A stretch of DNA of 20,680 nt from a virus, in the IMG/VR virus record IMGVR_UViG_3300008266_008458, positions 1 through 20,680 of that record; one strand, 5' to 3'. Both the position numbers and the translations under genes were made by a program. A model generated the notes under the pieces. It made no database searches. It had not been told where the DNA came from and was given only the letters and a program-made list of their open reading frames with translations. Positions 20,511 to 20,680 of this stretch are shown here, piece after piece (the first letter of the stretch is position 1; every line of letters begins with the position of its first letter).

Positions 20511-20680
20511 ATGAAAAAAGATCTCAAGCAAGCAAAGAAAAACGCTGAGTATATTGCAAAGATCAAAATAGAAAAAGGTTGCTGTAAATGTGGTTATAAA
20601 GTGCATCCAGCAGCATTAGAATTTCATCATTTGCAGGATAAAAAGCATAATATATCACGCATTGCTAGATCTGGAGTTCC
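20511..20680 (+). CDS. HNH-type endonuclease or zinc-finger protein, 3'-truncated by window edge
   Basis: Open from the ATG at 20511 to the window end (56 codons). MKKDLKQAKKNAEYIAKIK is a basic helix. GCCKCGYKVHPAALEFHHLQ (27-46) is the first half of a treble-clef HNH core, with CxxC zinc ligands and the HH pair that holds the catalytic His, followed by DKKHNISRIA. The 'ALEFHHxxxxKK..IS' form is common in phage HNH proteins. The second CxxC (or HNH histidine) would lie beyond the window. If it is an endonuclease, it is a second candidate mobile gene flanking the insert after the split polymerase. Expressed from the late promoter just upstream. Confidence 0.7.
   Translation, partial: MKKDLKQAKKNAEYIAKIKIEKGCCKCGYKVHPAALEFHHLQDKKHNISRIARSGV

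Overview
The window reads as part of a tailed-phage genome (class Caudoviricetes), most likely a T4-like myovirus of an aquatic Gram-negative or cyanobacterial host. The evidence is a T4-type family B DNA polymerase, four perfect TATAAATA octamers of the T4 late-promoter type directly upstream of genes, a long block of tail-fibre-like proteins with collagen-like and GWNG-type modules, dUTPase beside a DUF1599/MazG-like gene, and phage-style tRNA and HNH genes. Every gene found is on the + strand. The host cannot be fixed from the sequence. The only pointer is a tRNA-Leu(UAA) group I intron of the type best known from cyanobacteria and plastids.

Layout. (1) 1-2562: a very AT-rich cassette of sugar genes: a left-truncated SDR epimerase, a zinc-binding sugar C-methyltransferase and a small methyltransferase, joined by short overlaps. 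(2) 2662-3876: a GT2 glycosyltransferase with a helical-repeat tail, under its own late promoter and followed by a strong terminator. (3) 3924-14797: a late structural block of 12 genes including two collagen-like proteins, a 965-residue protein mixing Kelch-like and beta-strand modules, and a 666-residue fibre protein. (4) 14829-17253: an early block behind a consensus sigma-70 promoter: dUTPase, DUF1599 protein, and the N-terminal half only of DNA polymerase gp43. (5) 17248-18883: a translation island: SPOUT RNA methyltransferase, a 30-residue basic peptide, tRNA-Gln(UUG), tRNA-Leu(UAA) split in its anticodon by a 183-nt group I intron, an HNH endonuclease, and tRNA-Leu(CAA), whose 5' end lies inside the HNH gene. 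(6) 18886-20479: a GC-richer operon of five small unknown genes, three of them paralogues. (7) 20485-20680: a late promoter and the start of another HNH-type gene that runs off the window.

How it fits together. Blocks 1-3 probably build and decorate the virion or change surface sugars late in infection. Block 4 supplies replication and nucleotide-pool functions. Block 5 supplies tRNAs for A/T-rich codons (UUA, UUG, CAA) plus a possible tRNA-modifying enzyme. The most notable points are the intron-split tRNA with an endonuclease next to it but outside the intron, the polymerase that stops between motif A and motif B with unrelated genes after it, the three-copy ERDEARR/GWDC family, and promoters placed so close to start codons that several mRNAs should be leaderless or nearly so.
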